The notes below the pieces were generated by a model. It worked only from the letters and a program-made list of their open reading frames with translations, ran no database searches and had not been told where the DNA came from. Below are positions 13,875 through 25,055 of a DNA stretch of 64,000 nucleotides, one piece after another. A program made the translations under genes and the position numbers. Position 1 is the stretch's first letter. Each line of letters starts with the position of its first letter. Origin of the DNA: Symsagittifera roscoffensis (lineage: Eukaryota; Xenacoelomorpha; Acoela; Convolutidae); assembly GCF_963678635.1 (NCBI RefSeq), contig NC_087068.1:7095907-7159906 (forward strand), written 5' to 3'.

Positions 13875-14531
13875 AGCCATACTTTGGTATGGACGCAAAG
13901 AGCATCAATTTTTCCACCTCCGCTAGAATAATGAATTTTTCGCTGTCTTCATTTCCGCTATCTTATATACAAAAAACGCAAAAACTTGTTGTGAATATCA
14001 AATTAACGGTCTGTCGATAAAATATTTTCAAGTTGTTTTTTTTTTAGTTTTAGTCGCATTGAGAGTTCTTGTCGAGGCTGCTCGTGTAGGAAGAGAAATG
14101 AGGCTCGCTGCTATCAACTGGTTGCTTACATGGTTGATTGGAGATTTTGCTGTGTATTTCAGCTGAATAACCAACTACCTTGCATCTAAGCCACTATAAT
14201 TACTCATGGCTACGTGATGGAATAAATAATGGTTTTAGTGCAAGTTATACGAGTCATTGGATATTTATGGGAAACCCATTTTGCACAACGACAGTATGTG
14301 ATAGATTTCGTGTCTCGCTTTTCAGTGAGTGTGTGTCCATCCAAGATAAGCAGCGTTTTGCCTTTTTGGGTTTTGTCTCCGATAAAATATTTCAAATTGG
14401 TGTTAATTGTAATAATGCAATGTTATTAACGATATATGTGTTTCATTATCAAAAATTTCTCAATTATTACTCCATTCTTAGGTTGAAAAATTAGTGTTAT
14501 TTTCTAGAAAAGAATTTTTTAGCATTGCCGC

Positions 14532-14603
14532 TATCTCTATATGGCGTCTCAAGTCAATTGAGGCAGCTGAGTTGAGACTCTTTTTAATTGCCATATAGAG
14601 ATA
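14532..14603. repeat. Two-part hairpin, 14-bp and 7-bp stems
   Basis: tatctctatatggc (14532-14545) pairs perfectly with gccatatagagata (14590-14603). Inside it gtctcaa pairs with ttgagac. The 72-base fold has the size of a small fold-back element or a short hairpin RNA. The bulge on the 3' side makes a classical pre-miRNA less likely. Confidence 0.5.
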
Positions 14604-16298
14604 TTAAGCAATCCTTAGTAATTTATATCATCAATTAATTTGTACTTCCTTATGGGAGGTTTTAATTGATCGTGGGCTATAATGGCATGGGCTAGAGTAT
14701 CTATTGGGATATATTGATAAAGGATATTTTGTTTGGGATTTTTATTTTAGAATACTTTGTCCTGTCACCATGAAAAGTAACCCACACTGAAATATACGTT
14801 TGAAGTTATGATTATTGCTTGTTCAAAACCAAAATTTGGTGGAAAGTAGCGGTCGCTTATCTCAATTTCAGGACTTGATGAGCGCAGTTAATCTTCTGAG
14901 TGACAATTATACCAAATTTTTACACAAAATTTTCGGGGAACAATCTTTTTCGTTAATGTGCGCTTTTAAGCTACAAATAAATTTCTACTCTTTTGAAAGC
15001 TCACAAAAGTAGTCTCATCTCTTTTCAAATTTATTTTATTATGCAGTAGCCATATTTTTTTTGATAAGATTGAGCTGGAAGTCTGTAGGTCAAGCGCTGT
15101 TTGATACCAAAACTGTGGTATAGGAAAAAAGGATAAATTTTCGATGATTGAGCCGTTAAGAAAATGAAAAGAAATTGAAAAATATCAAGAAAAGATTGTT
15201 GTAGAGCCCATAAATTTGCGCCAAAGCGTCTTTTGCTGGGAAAACTTATCGAAACATTTTTTTGTGTTGTAAATTAAAATTGCAATAGTTTAAACTCAGA
15301 TAATTTTGAGCGAAACTTGCTGCTCTGTCGGAAAATATGCTGGAGGTACATAGTATTGGTATTGACCTTTAGAACAAAATATAACAGTGTAGACGCTATT
15401 TTTTTCTGGAGCTTAAGGAATTCTCAAGATTCAGTTAGAAAGCAAATCAAAGATGAAAAGAAGCGAGCTTCTGATTTGTAAAGAAACGAAGCGACTACGA
15501 TTTTCATCAAAAACGTTACCTACATAGTCGATTCCCGTAGACTGTATAGCTTTCAAATTATTTATCTTCTCGCAACGTCTTGAAATTGGCATTTATGATT
15601 AAATATTAAATATCTTCTCACTTATGATTAAGTTCTTGAAATGAAATTTAATTAGGTAAATCTTAATGCTGTACATTTTTTTTGTGAAGCTTGATTTATT
15701 GCAATATCAAAATCGTTTTCATTACAGAGTACAATTTGGGAAGACCGGGCCAATTTGCTATCGAGTTTATATTTTATTCTAAGCACTGGTATGAATTGAT
15801 TTTGGCCCTTTTCCAGTTCCTCCCCTTTCAAATTCAATTTTGAAAAGTCTATTTAACGTTGTCATAATGCAATGAAATTTGACGTGGTGAACAAATCGAC
15901 AACTGTGAACAGATTTGTACTTCAAACTTTACGGCGTAACATCACGCATTTAGCCGTAATAACACATAAGACAAACATAAAACTCGGTATTTTGAAGGAA
16001 GGAAACTAGAAAAGAGCCTTGAATTTATACAATTTTTGGAAATTTATATTCGGAATTTTTTTTTAAATGTTTTCATTTCCCGTACCCAGCGGAGGCTGTT
16101 TTTCTAGATAGTAATTTTATAAAAAGTATCCAACCTAGTTTTATCGTACTTTCTGAGCAGAAGTGATCTATTTCTTTTTTAGTTTAGAAACAAACAGTTT
16201 CTGGAAAAAAAATTAACCATAAATCAGTTCACTGCTCAACTACAACGAGATAAATATGTTTCGTGTGTACAAGATTGTAGTAGCAGTACAATGCAAAC

Positions 16299-16322
16299 TA
16301 ACACTTGTTATAACAAGTGTTA
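16299..16322. repeat. Perfect 24-bp palindrome
   Basis: The 12-base half taacacttgtta is followed immediately by its exact reverse complement. It lies about 20 bases upstream of the tRNA-like sequence at 16344. Confidence 0.85.
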
Positions 16323-16343
16323 ATTTTCTAAAACTATGGATCA

Positions 16344-16422
16344 AGGGTTGTAGCCTAGTGGTTAGCACAAACGACTAGAAATCAGAAAGTCAGGGGGTTC
16401 GAGCCGCACCGGAAAACTTTTT
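16344..16422 (+). ncRNA. tRNA-like sequence or tRNA-derived SINE head
   Basis: A near-ideal RNA polymerase III A box (tagcctagtgg, 16351-16361) is followed 34 bases later by a B box (ggttcgagcc, 16396-16405). A run of five T, a Pol III terminator, lies at 16418-16422. The order and spacing are those of a tRNA gene. However, the acceptor, anticodon and T stems pair poorly, so it is probably not a working tRNA. It reads best as a tRNA pseudogene or the head of a SINE. Confidence 0.6.
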
Positions 16423-16768
16423 AGAGAATTTTAAGAAAATCCCTGCTTTATTTAAACGTTTCAAAAAGAATTTCTGACCAGAATTTAGATTAGATATAAA
16501 GTATTTCATGTCAGAAGTGAAGGATCTTTTCGGTTGCTTTTCAATTTTTCTGCTCTCTGTGAAAAAATAAGCTTGTTTTACTTTCTTTGAATATCAGTTT
16601 TTCATGTTTGGTACTTTGTTCTTCGACTAAATGCGTTTTTAAGTGTCTTTTTAAAAAAGGGCGTAAGTTATAATCATTTTTTAGAATTTTTAGAAATTAT
16701 AGTTTTATAAGATTATTATCTGACATACTATTTTCTCGACTTGGTGCAAGTTGAACAAGAAATTCAGT

Positions 16769-17185
16769 CAAGGGCGGATCTAAGATTTTCTCGAGTAGGA
16801 GGGGGGGGGGGGGGGGGCTGATTTTCAAAAAAATATCAAAAATTTTGACGATCTTCTTTTAATTCGATCAAATTGATTTTTCGAGCTCTCATAGAAGACT
16901 AAAAGCCCGGAGGCAAGTTTTTGAAAAAACCGGTCAAAAAGCCATTCTCGGGCACTTTTTGGAAAATTTTGACCAAAACAAAATCGCGTTTTTTTTTTGG
17001 CGCGAGTTCCAATTCAAAGTTAGCATATATTGGCGCCAAAGGCGCCTTAAGAAAAACTTAAGGGTCGGTCGGCCAAAAATAGATTTCTCAAAAAGTACCA
17101 AAGCGGGGACCTTTGGGTCGGCAGGAGGTCGAATCCCTGAGGGAAAAGATGTCCGCCCTCCCCCCACCCCCTAAATCTGCCCCTG
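16769..17185. mobile_element. hAT-like non-autonomous element (MITE)
   Basis: The left end reads caagggcggatctaag and the right end ctaaatctgcccctg, imperfect inverted repeats of the CAGGGGCGGATC type typical of hAT-derived elements. The flanking 8-mers aattcagt and atttcatt match at 6 of 8 positions, as expected for an old 8-bp hAT target-site duplication. The interior has a 17-base G run (16801-16817) and a C-rich tract before the right end. It has no transposase. Confidence 0.65.
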
Positions 17186-18539
17186 ATTTCATTATTAAAC
17201 TTTTGAATGTTTTGTGAGTTTCATTAATGTGATATTTATCAATAAGACCTGATTGATCCACACTTGAAATTATAGTAAATTTTAAAAAAAATGAAAAAAA
17301 AAAACTTCTCTTTTTCCTAAAAAACGACATATTTTGGAAAAAGTTACAATGGGAAAAACTAGAAAAATCATTTTGTAAAAGCTTTACGTATTGATCAGAA
17401 CAACTTTCACTGCTAAGAAACTTGTTTATTAGGTCAGGTTTTTTTATCGTTGCCAGATTGTTTTGACGAGTCTATATACCGGTGCTTGGTCGAGATATAT
17501 CAGATTTAGAAAATTCTCAGACTGTTGCTCCCAGGTTGAGAACTTTTGAATGCCATTATCATCCATCTTTCTTTCTCCTAACACAAAAAGTTGCTTTGAA
17601 ATTAAAGCTCAGGACGTCAAAACATTTTCAGAAGTTCGTTTTAAAACTGTGTTCGTTTTCAAATGATTTTTTGTGGAAAGAAAAAAAACACAGCACAAGT
17701 TACGGTAATTTTTTCGAAAGTTGGAACGTAAAATTCCGACTAGTTTTTGAGACTTCTCAGCTAATTTTTGATCCAAACTACCAAAAAAATTGTTTTAGGA
17801 ACTGTTCATTTTTCTAAGTTTTCCTCAAAGCTGAATCCAAATAAGAAATTGATATAATACTATAAGCTGACACATTACTTGGTTTAGAAAGCGTGCCTCA
17901 ATTAAGTATGAAATGAATTTTGGACTGGATATTTTCGCGGCATTATTTACGCGTTTACAAAAATGTTGAATTGTTGAGCGCATTTATCAAAATTTGAGCG
18001 CATTTATTGTCAAAACCATACAGAAATTCATATATTTTTGAGAATTTTTTTTTACTATTGATTTTTTAGTTTTACTCTCAGAAAGCCTCAAATTTATATT
18101 TTTCAACTAATTTGTAACTTCAAATAATTTGTTTTAGATACTTGTTTCTCTTTCAGGTTTAACATGATCCTAGAAATGATCAGAATTTTCCTTCCCAAAA
18201 AAATAGTTTGAAATACTTATGCTCATGGTGCTTTTTTGAACCAATTATGTTGATTGAGTATTAGATTTTGGCGGTAAAATTTTTAAAAATCACTGTACAG
18301 GTATGCAGACAAAAGTTTGATTGAGAACGCATTTTCACTGAAATTAGTTTAAGCTTATGAAAAAAATAAGGTACTCGTTTAGAACTATGGATCTGAAGAA
18401 TACCATTGGTCCCAAGAAAAAGTGGAAAAAAGTTTCTAAAGGTATTTTCAAAAACGATGGGACCATCCCGCACCGAACGCCCATGCACCATAATCAATCA
18501 TATTGTCATAAAATGGTCAGTATTTATAAGTTTACAAAA
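17186..18539. other. Intergenic, no gene recognised
   Basis: AT-rich sequence. The longest frame (17482-17817, 111 codons) shows no domain, low-complexity Phe/Lys content and no supporting context. I see nothing else to support a feature. Confidence 0.5.
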
Positions 18540-18780
18540 TAATCGATTAGAACCCATTAAAAATGGTTTATAATCATAAAATATCTCCATGTCAATATAG
18601 TCCATTATAATCAATTATAAACCATTAAAAATAGGTAAAATCATAAAATTTCCTCGTGTCATTATAATGGACTATAATAAAAACTTTATATTTTTATGCC
18701 AATATATTTTTATGCCAATATATTTTTATGCCAATATAATCCATTAATATCGACTATAATCGGTTATAATGGATTTTTCG
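18540..18780. repeat. Palindromic TATAATC/ATTATAATGG repeats
   Basis: Repeated 'ccattataatcaattataaacc' type words and three copies of 'atttttatgccaatata' (about 18694-18735) make a degenerate tandem array of the same family as 13010-13215. Confidence 0.65.
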
Positions 18781-18939
18781 AGAATTTAAAACTTGAAATT
18801 TACAAATTTTTTCAAAGTTATCTCATTTCCTGTTTAGTGCAGTTACTACGTACCTCTGATAAAATGTTTCCTTTTACATTAAAGTTTAAAAACATTAAAT
18901 ATGTTTTTTGTGGGTTTTTTTCTTCGGGCAAAGTTCGAC

Positions 18940-19388
18940 TTTTTAACCAGCCATTTTTGACGGAATTTTTAAAAACATTCAAAAAGTATTAATGTCTTGA
19001 GCTTAAATTTGAAGAGATATTTTACCTGTGATCAGTTTTTGTAAAGTTATGGGGGCTTAAAGATTGCAATTTCGGCCACTTTGGGACAATTAACGCGCGA
19101 TATATTTCGCGCTATTAACGCGTAAGAGGCGATTTAATCCGTGTTCGAAATCGTTCCAGGTTGGCTGAAAGAAGATTATTTGCCATAATTGATTTGTTAC
19201 TAGGAGCGAAATCTATCACTTTGTACTTTGTATGGCATGTGAGGTGATGATTTTTACAAAAAATCTGAAATTTTTTAGAAAAAATCATTCTATTTTTTAT
19301 ATTAAATTTTTTGATGTTATTTCTGCTCCATCGACCTTAAAAGGCAGTCGCAACATTCAGGGCTTGCCCTGATACGAGCAGTCTTGTT
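18940..19388 (+). mobile_element. Dispersed TIR-family copy, right end intact
   Basis: The segment runs from 'tttttgacggaatttttaaa' through 'gggacaattaacgcgcgata' to the terminus 'cagggcttgccctgatacg' and 'agcagtcttgtt' (end 19388). The same blocks occur at 32405-32723 (direct) and 32725-32990 (inverted), and more weakly at 9950-10218 and 25066-25286. I do not see a left TIR for this copy. Confidence 0.65.
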
Positions 19389-19409
19389 TGTTTTATAGAT
19401 TCTGATTGA

Positions 19410-19600
19410 ACCCCCGCCCCCTCAATTTACTTTACCCCCCCCCCCCCTATTTTACCCCCCTCCTAGCTTACTCCCCCCCCCCTAGTTTACCCCCTCCCCC
19501 CCACTACTGCCGGTTAACGACAACTGCCATTCGCCCCCCCCCTTATGATTAACACCCCCCAGTTTACCGCCGTCCTCTTTAGGTGGGGGAGGTAAAAAAA
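19410..19600. repeat. C-tract repeat region
   Basis: At least six C runs of 5-13 bases are linked by 'tagtttac' or 'tttac' words (C13 at 19435-19447). The complementary strand is strongly G-quadruplex-like. It is a degenerate low-complexity repeat. Confidence 0.8.
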
Positions 19601-19709
19601 ACTTGAGGGGTGACTTTGAGACATGGCGTTTAGTAAAAGACATAGCATAACATACGTTTTTCCTGAAAATTTGCAAAATTTCTGCAAAATTAATCGAAAT
19701 TAGTTCTAA

Positions 19710-19885
19710 AAATATAAAGGACTATAATCGATTATAATGGATTATAATGGATTATTATTTTTCAAAAAGTATCGATTGTAATGGCAATATAATCAATTTC
19801 GTGGTCTGAATTTTACATCTGTAATGGATTATAATGGATTGTTTTTGTCTCGGCAATCCATTATAATCGATTAGAATCCATGGGT
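19710..19885. repeat. Palindromic TATAATCGATTATAATGG repeats
   Basis: Words such as ataatcgattataatgg and attataatggattata are repeated and partly inverted (ccattataatcgattagaat). Same family as 13010-13215 and 18540-18780. Confidence 0.65.
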
Positions 19886-20740
19886 GCTCGATGCGGGATG
19901 CTTCCAAACGAGTACCAAAATTGATAAAAAAACTGACCAAATTGAAGCTATTTTTACAACATTACAATTTATCCATCCTGAATCATTGAGAGTTTGAAAA
20001 AAAAACTATCGATCTTCAAAAACAAATCTCGATCTACATTGATATTAATATTTTTCGTTTTCAAATTTCTCTTCTGTAACGGGAAAGACATGGAAACTGC
20101 TCACGCGGTTACTGTGTCTATAATAACGGTAGCTTTTTCGAGGGACCTAGCTGTCAATCATAGTTGCAACGCACGCAACATTCTTACTTATTCATCATAA
20201 GTTGAATGATTCGATCAGTCTTGTTATTTCTTGATCACATTTTCGGCACCAAAAACTTGATGTTAAAACGAATATTTGCGTAATGATTTATTGACACGGC
20301 AGTAGCATACCTTTTCTAAGAATTAAGTAGCACTGCAAAGAACCGATTTGCATATATGCCGATGTGCTCTGATTGAAATAAAATCTTCGCAATTCGACAC
20401 AATTAGATAAACTTAAATGAACATAAAGTTCGTGTTTTTGTGCATCCGCTATATAATGCACATAATAATGAAATCATTCACCTACATTTACACACCACAG
20501 GATGTGGGACTTAGTTCTCTGTTTGCGATTGCATCGGAACAAAGCAAACAACACCTTAAAGACTCCAACTAGGCCAAACAAACATCTTGTATGATTCGAC
20601 CGCGACCAGGTCTCAAACTCTGTTAGTCTCAAATGTTGTCATGGTCCAGCTGGTGCTGCATTTTTACATAATTGATGGCCATCTAAGAGCTGAAGTTTCC
20701 GCGATTCGTGCGTGACTATGGATACTATGACCATTCTTTA
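19886..20740. other. Intergenic, no gene recognised
   Basis: A 68-codon frame at 19994-20200 begins with a basic segment and a hydrophobic stretch but has no family signature. Nothing else is supportable here. Confidence 0.45.
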
Positions 20741-20744
20741 AGAA

Positions 20745-21037
20745 GGGGCGGGGGGAGATTGTTAAGTAGATTAAGTTTTCGACCAATCAGAATGCAGCAA
20801 AGTTACAACTCGCAACACAAAGCTCTAGCGCTAATTTACTGTTATTATTTATAGTGTTGGAGATTCTTTAGTAGATACCATAGTTGGGGGGGTGGGGGGG
20901 GTTTGTTGAGTAGATCCAGAGGGATTCGTTACAAGGTATAGTTTCAGTTTTCGTATATGCTTAGCCGTTGCCTTTTTTCCTTCAAAAGACGGAAAATCTT
21001 TACTAGGTACCATGGGGGGAGGGGGGGGGGGGGGGGG
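20745..21037. repeat. Three G-tract modules spaced about 130 bp
   Basis: G-rich cores lie near 20748, 20886 and 21013, each preceded by a variant of 'tactaggtaccatgg'. The first two are followed by 'gttgagtagat'-like words. This suggests three diverged copies of a unit of about 130 bp. The G runs are long enough to form G-quadruplexes. Confidence 0.55.
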
Positions 21038-21768
21038 TAACTGTGTTTAGTTAAAAGGAAAAGTGCTATTACATTGGTGAATTGTGTTTAAGAGTAGTCG
21101 TTTTGTTTCAGTTTCGGGACTCCCTTTTTTTCCAAGATTTCCAGTCACGCAACCACCTAAATGAACATATGCATTGATTCTTGTAAGAAGCAGTCATTAA
21201 ATCAGTTGATTGCAAAAAGAGTCATAACGCCGAAGTTTTTTGACCTATTCTCATGTTGCAATCACATTAATTACCGTTTCGGTCACCGGAAACATCTGCT
21301 TCTATTTCGGACTCCCTTTGTAGTTCAGTTGAAACCAGACCAAATCAAGTTTGGCTCTCATTGAACTGATTAATTACTGATTAATTTGGTTATAATTATC
21401 GGCACTGGTGATATCAAGTGCAATGTTACTCTTTGTTTATGAACAACTCTAGAACGAGCAGTTTACTATTTATCAATTGTACTTCATACGTTTTGTTTGG
21501 TTCCTTTTGTCCAAACAAGCTCAGTTTACCTCTAGTAATTTAATTTTGTCTGCTGTTTTCATGATTAATTGTGTTATTCAGTCTGTCTGTGTAATCTATA
21601 TTGTAGTTGTTTGCGGAAGTTAGATTGCACTCAACTCCGGCAAGAGGACCCCCCGTGTTGATGTTTTTGTTTACGAGCCATCATTTGCACCTATTGAGCC
21701 CCTTGTCAGCATGATGATTAATTGGTTGTTTTATTGAGCAAGAAAGAGTTCACTTGTGTCCTGGGGCG
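21038..21768. other. Intergenic, no gene recognised
   Basis: No domain is found in the short frame at 21161-21364. AT-rich and without clear repeats. Confidence 0.45.
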
Positions 21769-21975
21769 CTGGGCAAATAAAACGGCAGGCGTTAAGACGA
21801 CAACACCTTTTTGATGGGACTTTTAGGACCACGCTACACTCAACTCTCCAATGGTTTTGCTGAGAAATATTTATATATACTCCTTAAATTCGGACAGTTC
21901 ATTTTAAATGTTTAAATGCGCATTTGTCGTCTTGATGTCATGTCGCCTTAATGTCCTGTCGTCTTATTGACCTAG
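21769..21975. mobile_element. Short TIR element
   Basis: The left end (ctgggcaaataaaacggcag, continuing to 'gttaagacgaca') and the reverse complement of the right end (ctaggtcaataagacgacag, continuing to 'cattaaggcgaca') match with a few substitutions and indels. The subterminal 'aag.cgaca' word is repeated. I could not identify a target-site duplication. Confidence 0.5.
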
Positions 21976-22519
21976 CACCGTTTCATGGATGCCCTATATT
22001 GTTGATTAGTATCTAGGCTTAGGGATTTTTGAGGGATTTGTTTTTAGTGGTTGTTTCGAAATCCCAAAATATATTTTAAACTGGATTATGCTGGATGACT
22101 GATAACTATTTTCGAAGTATTAACTTTAATTAATTTATGAAAACGTGTGATTGATAGTCACATTCACATTACTTTTTTTTATAGTTTTATTACAAACAGC
22201 TAAAAAGGGAAATGTATATGTATCCCAGGTTTTCGAAGAAACGTGGCTACTTAACCGCTTAAGATTTAGAAAGGAACTATAATAGTTAGTCTTTAAACAT
22301 ATCAATCTCCCTAAAAATAGATGATAACTTGGGTCCCCAATGCAAATAGAGGGCTTCAAAATAGTTCAATTTAGTGCTCTGATGATGTCAGGTAAAGAAT
22401 CGAATAAGTTCGTGCGATTGAGGCAGGTTGATTACGTTCGAAAAAAGGTTTTATAACGAACGACTAGTGCAATTTGAGTTTTTTCATTGCGGTTTTCTCC
22501 TAAAATTAAACTAATTTTG

Positions 22520-23785
22520 AAGGGTAGCGATCGTTTAGCAGACCAATCTTGCAGCATAAAAATTGAAAAATGAGTCTTTTAGCAGACCAACGTAATAAAC
22601 TGATGCATGATTTGCGCTGCTGATTCAAATTAACTGGACAAAATGAGCTAAACTTGAAATTTAAAACGCGTTTTTCTCAAATTGGGTTGAGTTTAGGTGA
22701 AAAGTTATGAAGACAAAACTTGTCTAAAATTTTGGCAGAATGAATATGGTGTAATTTGTTTTGCGAAACTCAGGCCAAAAATTTTACCCCAAAAATTGGT
22801 CATTTTGGCTTTTCTTAGTTAATCAAAAATGACGCCAAAAATACCCAGTCGATCACAGAGATATTTACATTAAAATGAGTCCCTTACGTTGTCCAACAAA
22901 CTTTAAGAAGGGTATAGTCTCCAAAAAAAATTTGCAAACCGTTTAAAAATAGTTTTTAAATAAAACGTTGGTATTTTATATAGTAAAAACGACCTTTTTT
23001 GTCTATCAAACAAAAATAAATTAACTTATACATTGTTTTGGAGATTATACCTTTCTTAAAGTTTGTTGGACAACGTAATGGGCTCACTTTGATATAAATA
23101 TCTCTGTGATTGACTAGGTATTTTTGGCGTAATTTTTGATTAACTAAAAAAAGCCAAAATGACCCATTTTTGCGGTAAAATTTTTGGCTTGAATTTCGCA
23201 AATCATATTAGACCATTTTAACTCTGCTTAAATTTTAGGCAAGTTTTGTCTTCATAAGTTTCCACCTAAACTCAACCCAATTTGAGAAAAGGGCGTTTTA
23301 AATTTCAAGTTTAATGCGTTTTGTCCGGTTAATTTTAAACAGCACTGTATTAACAGACTCAAAAAGACGCTCAATCAAGGGTCAAGCGGGGACCGATCGT
23401 TTAGCAGACCAATCTTTTAGCATAAAAAGTGAAAAATGAGTCTTTTAGCAGACCAACGTACAAAACTGATGCATGGATTGATTGGCAGACTCAAAAAGAC
23501 GCTCAATCAAGGGTCAAGCGGGGACCGATCGTTTAGCAGACCAATCTTTTAGCATAAAAAATGAAAAATTAGCCTTTTAGCGGACCAACGTACAAAACTG
23601 ATGCATGGATTGATTGGCAGACTCAAAAAGACGCCCAATCAAGGGTCAAGTGGGGACCGATTGTTTAGCAGACCAATCTTTTAGCATAAGAAAAGAAAAA
23701 TTAGCTTTTTAGCGGACCAACGTAATAAACTGATGCATGGATTGGTTGACAGACTCAAACAGACGCTCAGTCTTGGGTCAATTTT
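22520..23785. repeat. 132-bp tandem array split by a fold-back element
   Basis: The unit starts gaccgatcgtttagcagacc and ends 'aatcaagggtcaagcgggg'. Copies start at 23391, 23523 and 23655 (period exactly 132). A diverged first copy starts near 22520, breaks off after 'ctgatgcatga', and resumes near 23346 with 'acagactcaaaaagacgctc'. The fold-back at 22616-23345 sits in the gap. Confidence 0.85.
22616..23345. mobile_element. Fold-back element, ~310-bp inverted arms
   Basis: The left arm (about 22616-22930) is complementary over its length to the right arm (about 23037-23345), with a spacer of about 105 bp. Examples are gttgtccaacaaactttaag on the left against 'cttaaagtttgttggacaac' on the right, and the matching termini ctgctgattcaaattaac and gttaattttaaacagcac. 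No coding capacity is seen. It interrupts one unit of the 132-bp array, so it inserted after that unit existed. Confidence 0.85.
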
Positions 23786-24587
23786 CCCAATTATGACAAT
23801 TTTCTCACAATTTGTCTGCAAAACTATCAACTTCAAAAACCACAATAGTCTAAATTAGCGGCAAAACAATGATCTACGCGCACAAAATTACTCGTGTTGA
23901 ATGGAAGCGCAGCGGAGCCAGCGGTCGCTAATCGCCAACGCCGCATTTGAAGCTAGCTTTCTGAGTTGCTAATTGTTCTGAGTCTGCTAAAAGATTTGCT
24001 TGCTAAAAACTGGTCTGCTAAAATCCCTAGCACTGGGTCAAGCTTCCCGAATAAAAACTGGTCCCCCTCTGTCTCACAACCCACAGAATTTTCAGGGTTT
24101 ATCTTTCATTCTTGTGCATTTACATAAAAAACAGTTTCATCAAACAAACAAGGTTTTTTCATATCTTACTGGCTGGTCGTATTTCAATCAACTTTGAAAA
24201 ATCAAAGTTTTTGAGAGATTTTTTGCCCTGAGCTTTACATCGGAAACAATCCTCGAAAAAAATGGCGGATTGGAAAATAAGTTAAAGAAGACAAAACGAG
24301 CTAGATTTGTGAGCAAGTCTGATTTTTTCCCCTAGTTTTAAAGAAAAGGGAATATCTATGCTTGGTGTGGTTTATTTTATCCAGTCCATTTTTGGCGATC
24401 GAAATATTAGTTTTCAAGAAAGACTTTTTATGCTTTTTTGAAGATATCGACTTCGTAAAACAAAATTTAAAACATTTTTCCCCCCGATCTTTTTTTGCAA
24501 CTCTTGGGATTATGAAGTTTGCCATTTAGGCCATGCTCTAGACTAAATTATGCGCGCATTGTAGATTTTATCCTTAATCCTGAAAAT
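23786..24587. other. Intergenic, with one copy of a 120-bp direct repeat
   Basis: About 24205-24330 ('gagagattttttgccctgag' to 'agaagacaaaacgagctaga') recurs at about 25330-25450. No gene recognised. Confidence 0.6.
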
Positions 24588-25047
24588 GGGTGCCGGACAT
24601 CAAGCCAACGAGACTTTAAGCCGAATTGTAAAATTAGGGACTTCAAGCCAAAAATTTTCTCATTAAGTCATGAAATATGATTAATTTGAAAACTTTTTAG
24701 AATAATTTTTCATTTTCATAATCTTTCTCCAGTAATTTTTTGCATTTTCAAAACATTTAAGCCTCCGAATGATGTTAAGGAAAGTTGAAAAATAAAACAT
24801 GGCTGAGGGCGATTTTCTTGTTCATAGGCTATGCTTTTCAAAAACCGGCTGCTATTATTAACGGATGCCAATCCCAAGTGATTCATTGTCATGAATAAAG
24901 CGCTTATTATGCACTAAATTTACCTACAATTTTGAAAAGCAACGTTTTACAGATGAAAAACAAGCAATTTGAGGTGCTTGTAAAGTTTAAATTTCGGCCT
25001 GAAGTCCCTTTGGCTTGAAGTGCCGTCGGCTTGTTGTCCTAGACCCC
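24588..25047. mobile_element. TIR element, likely 8-bp target duplication
   Basis: The left end gggtgccggacatcaagcca and the complement of the right end (ggggtctaggacaacaagcc) form inverted repeats. They continue with repeated 'gacttcaagcc' words. The flanks ctgaaaat (24580-24587) and ctgaaatt (25048-25055) agree at 7 of 8 positions, a likely target-site duplication. It has no transposase and is about 460 bp long. Confidence 0.65.
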
Positions 25048-25055
25048 CTGAAATT

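Larger units (their letters stand above)
13216..16298. other. Intergenic with two hairpins, no gene recognised
   Basis: A 22-bp direct duplication (tgccgcgttatcgttatggt twice) lies near 13298-13341. The reading frames at 13832-14020, 14180-14494, 14815-15012 and 15652-15837 (minus) show no domain. The two hairpins are given separately. Confidence 0.5.

Noticed and set aside
16344-16416. Functional tRNA gene
   Set aside because: Acceptor, anticodon and T stems do not pair well, although the promoter boxes are good.
17482-17817. 111-codon ORF as a gene
   Set aside because: Low-complexity AT-rich translation, no domain, and no splice or promoter context.
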